A program made the position numbers and the translations under genes. Source: Mesorhizobium sp. 1M-11 (GTDB lineage Bacteria; Pseudomonadota; Alphaproteobacteria; Rhizobiales; Rhizobiaceae). Taken from it: a DNA stretch of 64,000 bases. How positions within the stretch are numbered: position 1 is the stretch's first letter; each line of letters opens with the position of its first letter. This document shows, in pieces, positions 62,846-64,000 of the stretch. Below the pieces are notes generated by a model. The model was not told the DNA's origin, ran no database searches, and was given only the letters and a program-made list of their open reading frames with translations. The stretch lies in contig NZ_LJSD01000011.1 in the NCBI RefSeq assembly GCF_001303895.1, positions 620,001 to 684,000 of the forward strand, given 5' to 3'.

Positions 62846-63931
62846 TCACCCCCTCTTTCCGGCAGGCTTCTTGACGATCTTCTTCACCGGCTTGGTCGCC
62901 TTGGACTTCGCCGCCGCCTTCGAAGTCGTCGAAGCGGCCAGCGTGGCGAGCCGCTTCGTATAATCCTTGTGCAGCGCGCCAGCGCCCCAGCCCTTGCCCT
63001 TGTTCTGCTTCGACAGCGCTTCCATGATCGCGACGAGATTGTCGTCGCGGATCTTTTCAAGCTCGCGGATCGACCATTTCGAGGACTGTTCATCCGACTG
63101 ACCGGCAATCAGATCGACCAATTCATCGTTGAATTCCGGCACATCCATCAGCTTGGTCCAGGGCCATTTCAGGCAAGGCCCGAACTGCGCCATGAAGTGG
63201 CGCATGCCGGCTTCGCCGCCGGCGATGCGGTAGACCTGGAACATTCCCATCTGCGCCCAGCGCAGACCAAAGGAGTAACGCATGATGTCGTCGAGTTCCT
63301 CGACGGTGCAGATGCCGTCCTTGATCAGCCAGAGCGCCTCGCGCCAGGCTGCTTCAAGCAGACGATCGCCAACGAAAGCCTCGATCTCCTTGCGGATGAC
63401 CACCGGCTTCATACCGATGGACGAATAGATTTCCTTGGCGACCTCGATCGCCTCCGGGAACGTCTGCGCGCCGCCGACGATCTCGACAAGCGGCAGCAGA
63501 TAGACCGGATTGAACGGATGGCCCACGACCAGCCGCTCCGGGTGTTTCTTCATCGCCACCTGCATGTCGGACGGCTTGATTCCAGAAGTGGACGAACCGA
63601 TGATCGAATTGGCCGGTGCGTGGAGATCGATCTCGGCCAGCACCTTGTGCTTCAGGTCGAGCCGTTCCGGCACGCTTTCCTGGATGAAATCGGCGTCGGT
63701 CACCGCTTCTGCGATCGTCTTGGCGAAGGTGAGCTTGCCTTCCTTGGGCAGACCGCCCGGCAGCATCTGCTTATAAGCACGGCGCGCGCCCTTCATCACC
63801 TCGCCGACCTTGCGCGACGCCTCCGGATCGGGATCGAAAATCGAAACGTCTATGCCGTTGAGCAGAAGGCGCGCGACCCAGCCCGCACCGATGACCCCAC
63901 CGCCAATGGCGGCCGCTTTTTCGATTGTCAT
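62846..63931 (-). CDS. lcdH: L-carnitine dehydrogenase with Lys-rich C-terminal tail
   Basis: A 361-residue NAD-dependent enzyme that oxidises L-carnitine to 3-dehydrocarnitine. The Rossmann start (AAAIGGGVIGAGW), IQESVPERLDLKHKVLAEID, VGHPFNPVYLLPLVEIVGG and GEAGMRHFMAQFGPCLKWPWTKLMD are highly characteristic of bacterial carnitine 3-dehydrogenase. The ATG at 63931 follows GGGAAAT; an upstream ATG at 63982 is less likely. The last about 30 residues (STTSKAAAKSKAT.. KKPAGKRG) are Lys/Ala/Pro-rich and unlike the catalytic domain. It is first in the visible operon; a stop at 63979-63981 may end an upstream gene cut by the window. Confidence 0.92.
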   Translation of the reverse strand: MTIEKAAAIGGGVIGAGWVARLLLNGIDVSIFDPDPEASRKVGEVMKGARRAYKQMLPGGLPKEGKLTFAKTIAEAVTDADFIQESVPERLDLKHKVLAEIDLHAPANSIIGSSTSGIKPSDMQVAMKKHPERLVVGHPFNPVYLLPLVEIVGGAQTFPEAIEVAKEIYSSIGMKPVVIRKEIEAFVGDRLLEAAWREALWLIKDGICTVEELDDIMRYSFGLRWAQMGMFQVYRIAGGEAGMRHFMAQFGPCLKWPWTKLMDVPEFNDELVDLIAGQSDEQSSKWSIRELEKIRDDNLVAIMEALSKQNKGKGWGAGALHKDYTKRLATLAASTTSKAAAKSKATKPVKKIVKKPAGKRG

Positions 63932-64000
63932 TGTGTCATTTCCCGAAAGGGCTTCAAGGTTTTGTGAAGTCGTCTGGCTCACGCCGCCAGCGGCGCGCGC

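Noticed and set aside
61718-63967. Long plus-strand open frame antisense to the acyl-CoA dehydrogenase and carnitine dehydrogenase
   Set aside because: Both minus-strand proteins are clear family members. The antisense product is low in recognisable motifs and rich in His, Arg and Ala.
63979-64000. Possible C-terminal codons of an upstream minus-strand gene (..PLAA stop)
   Set aside because: Only seven codons fit in the window, too few to support a gene. It is noted as a likely operon continuation.
1-64000. tRNA, rRNA, insertion sequence, prophage or known defence system
   Set aside because: No transposase, integrase, inverted terminal repeats, tRNA-like cloverleaf or defence gene set was recognised. 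The only nuclease-fold gene, DUF2161, lies within a metabolic operon.

Overview
The window looks like chromosomal DNA from an alphaproteobacterium of the order Hyphomicrobiales, closest in character to Mesorhizobium, Aminobacter or another Phyllobacteriaceae. The evidence is the uniformly GC-rich coding sequence, an intergenic repeat at about 25112-25213 of a type I recognise from rhizobial genomes, and the gene families (IalB, RhtX-type siderophore permease, rhizobial purine and carnitine clusters). This is inference from content; no marker gene is present. I see no tRNA, rRNA, CRISPR array, transposase or prophage.

Layout. (1) 0.2-9.8 kb: a LacI regulator, a LuxR-type response regulator, two paralogous hybrid histidine kinases, and a surface module in which a large autotransporter with a collagen-like linker is translationally coupled to an IalB-family protein. 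(2) 9.75-20.8 kb: a hydroxamate siderophore locus in the aerobactin order iucA-iucB-iucC-iucD, with an MFS exporter candidate, an RhtX-type permease and a TonB-dependent receptor. (3) 20.9-28.5 kb: a LacI regulator with no ordinary start codon, an EamA exporter, a DUF2000/AraC divergent pair, two MarR regulators, a His-rich COG0523 GTPase and a WD40 protein. (4) 28.6-31.4 kb: a class III aminotransferase and a glutamine-synthetase-family enzyme.

(5) 31.4-46.5 kb: a purine catabolic island. GuaD makes xanthine from guanine, XdhAB with XdhC makes urate, membrane-bound PuuD oxidises urate, UraH and the UraD domain give allantoin, PuuE opens allantoin, and AllE and AllA finish to glyoxylate. A glycerate kinase may feed the glyoxylate carbon to 2-phosphoglycerate. 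Allantoate amidohydrolase is the one step not seen. A deaminase-fold protein of unknown substrate overlaps allA. (6) 46.6-55.4 kb: a peptide/nickel-type ABC importer with one set of membrane and ATPase genes but three 529-residue binding proteins, one of which looks mosaic. (7) 55.5-56.9 kb: a secreted GH16 glycanase with RTX repeats. (8) 57.1-63.9 kb: a six-gene operon for gamma-butyrobetaine/carnitine use (carnitine dehydrogenase, CaiA-like and CaiD-like enzymes, NDP-forming CoA ligase, esterase) with a DUF2161 nuclease-fold protein embedded in it.

The least explained items are the DUF2161 protein inside the carnitine operon, the adhesin/two-component locus with a shared palindrome, the extra deaminase in the purine operon, and the mosaic binding-protein family. 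No complete known defence system is present.
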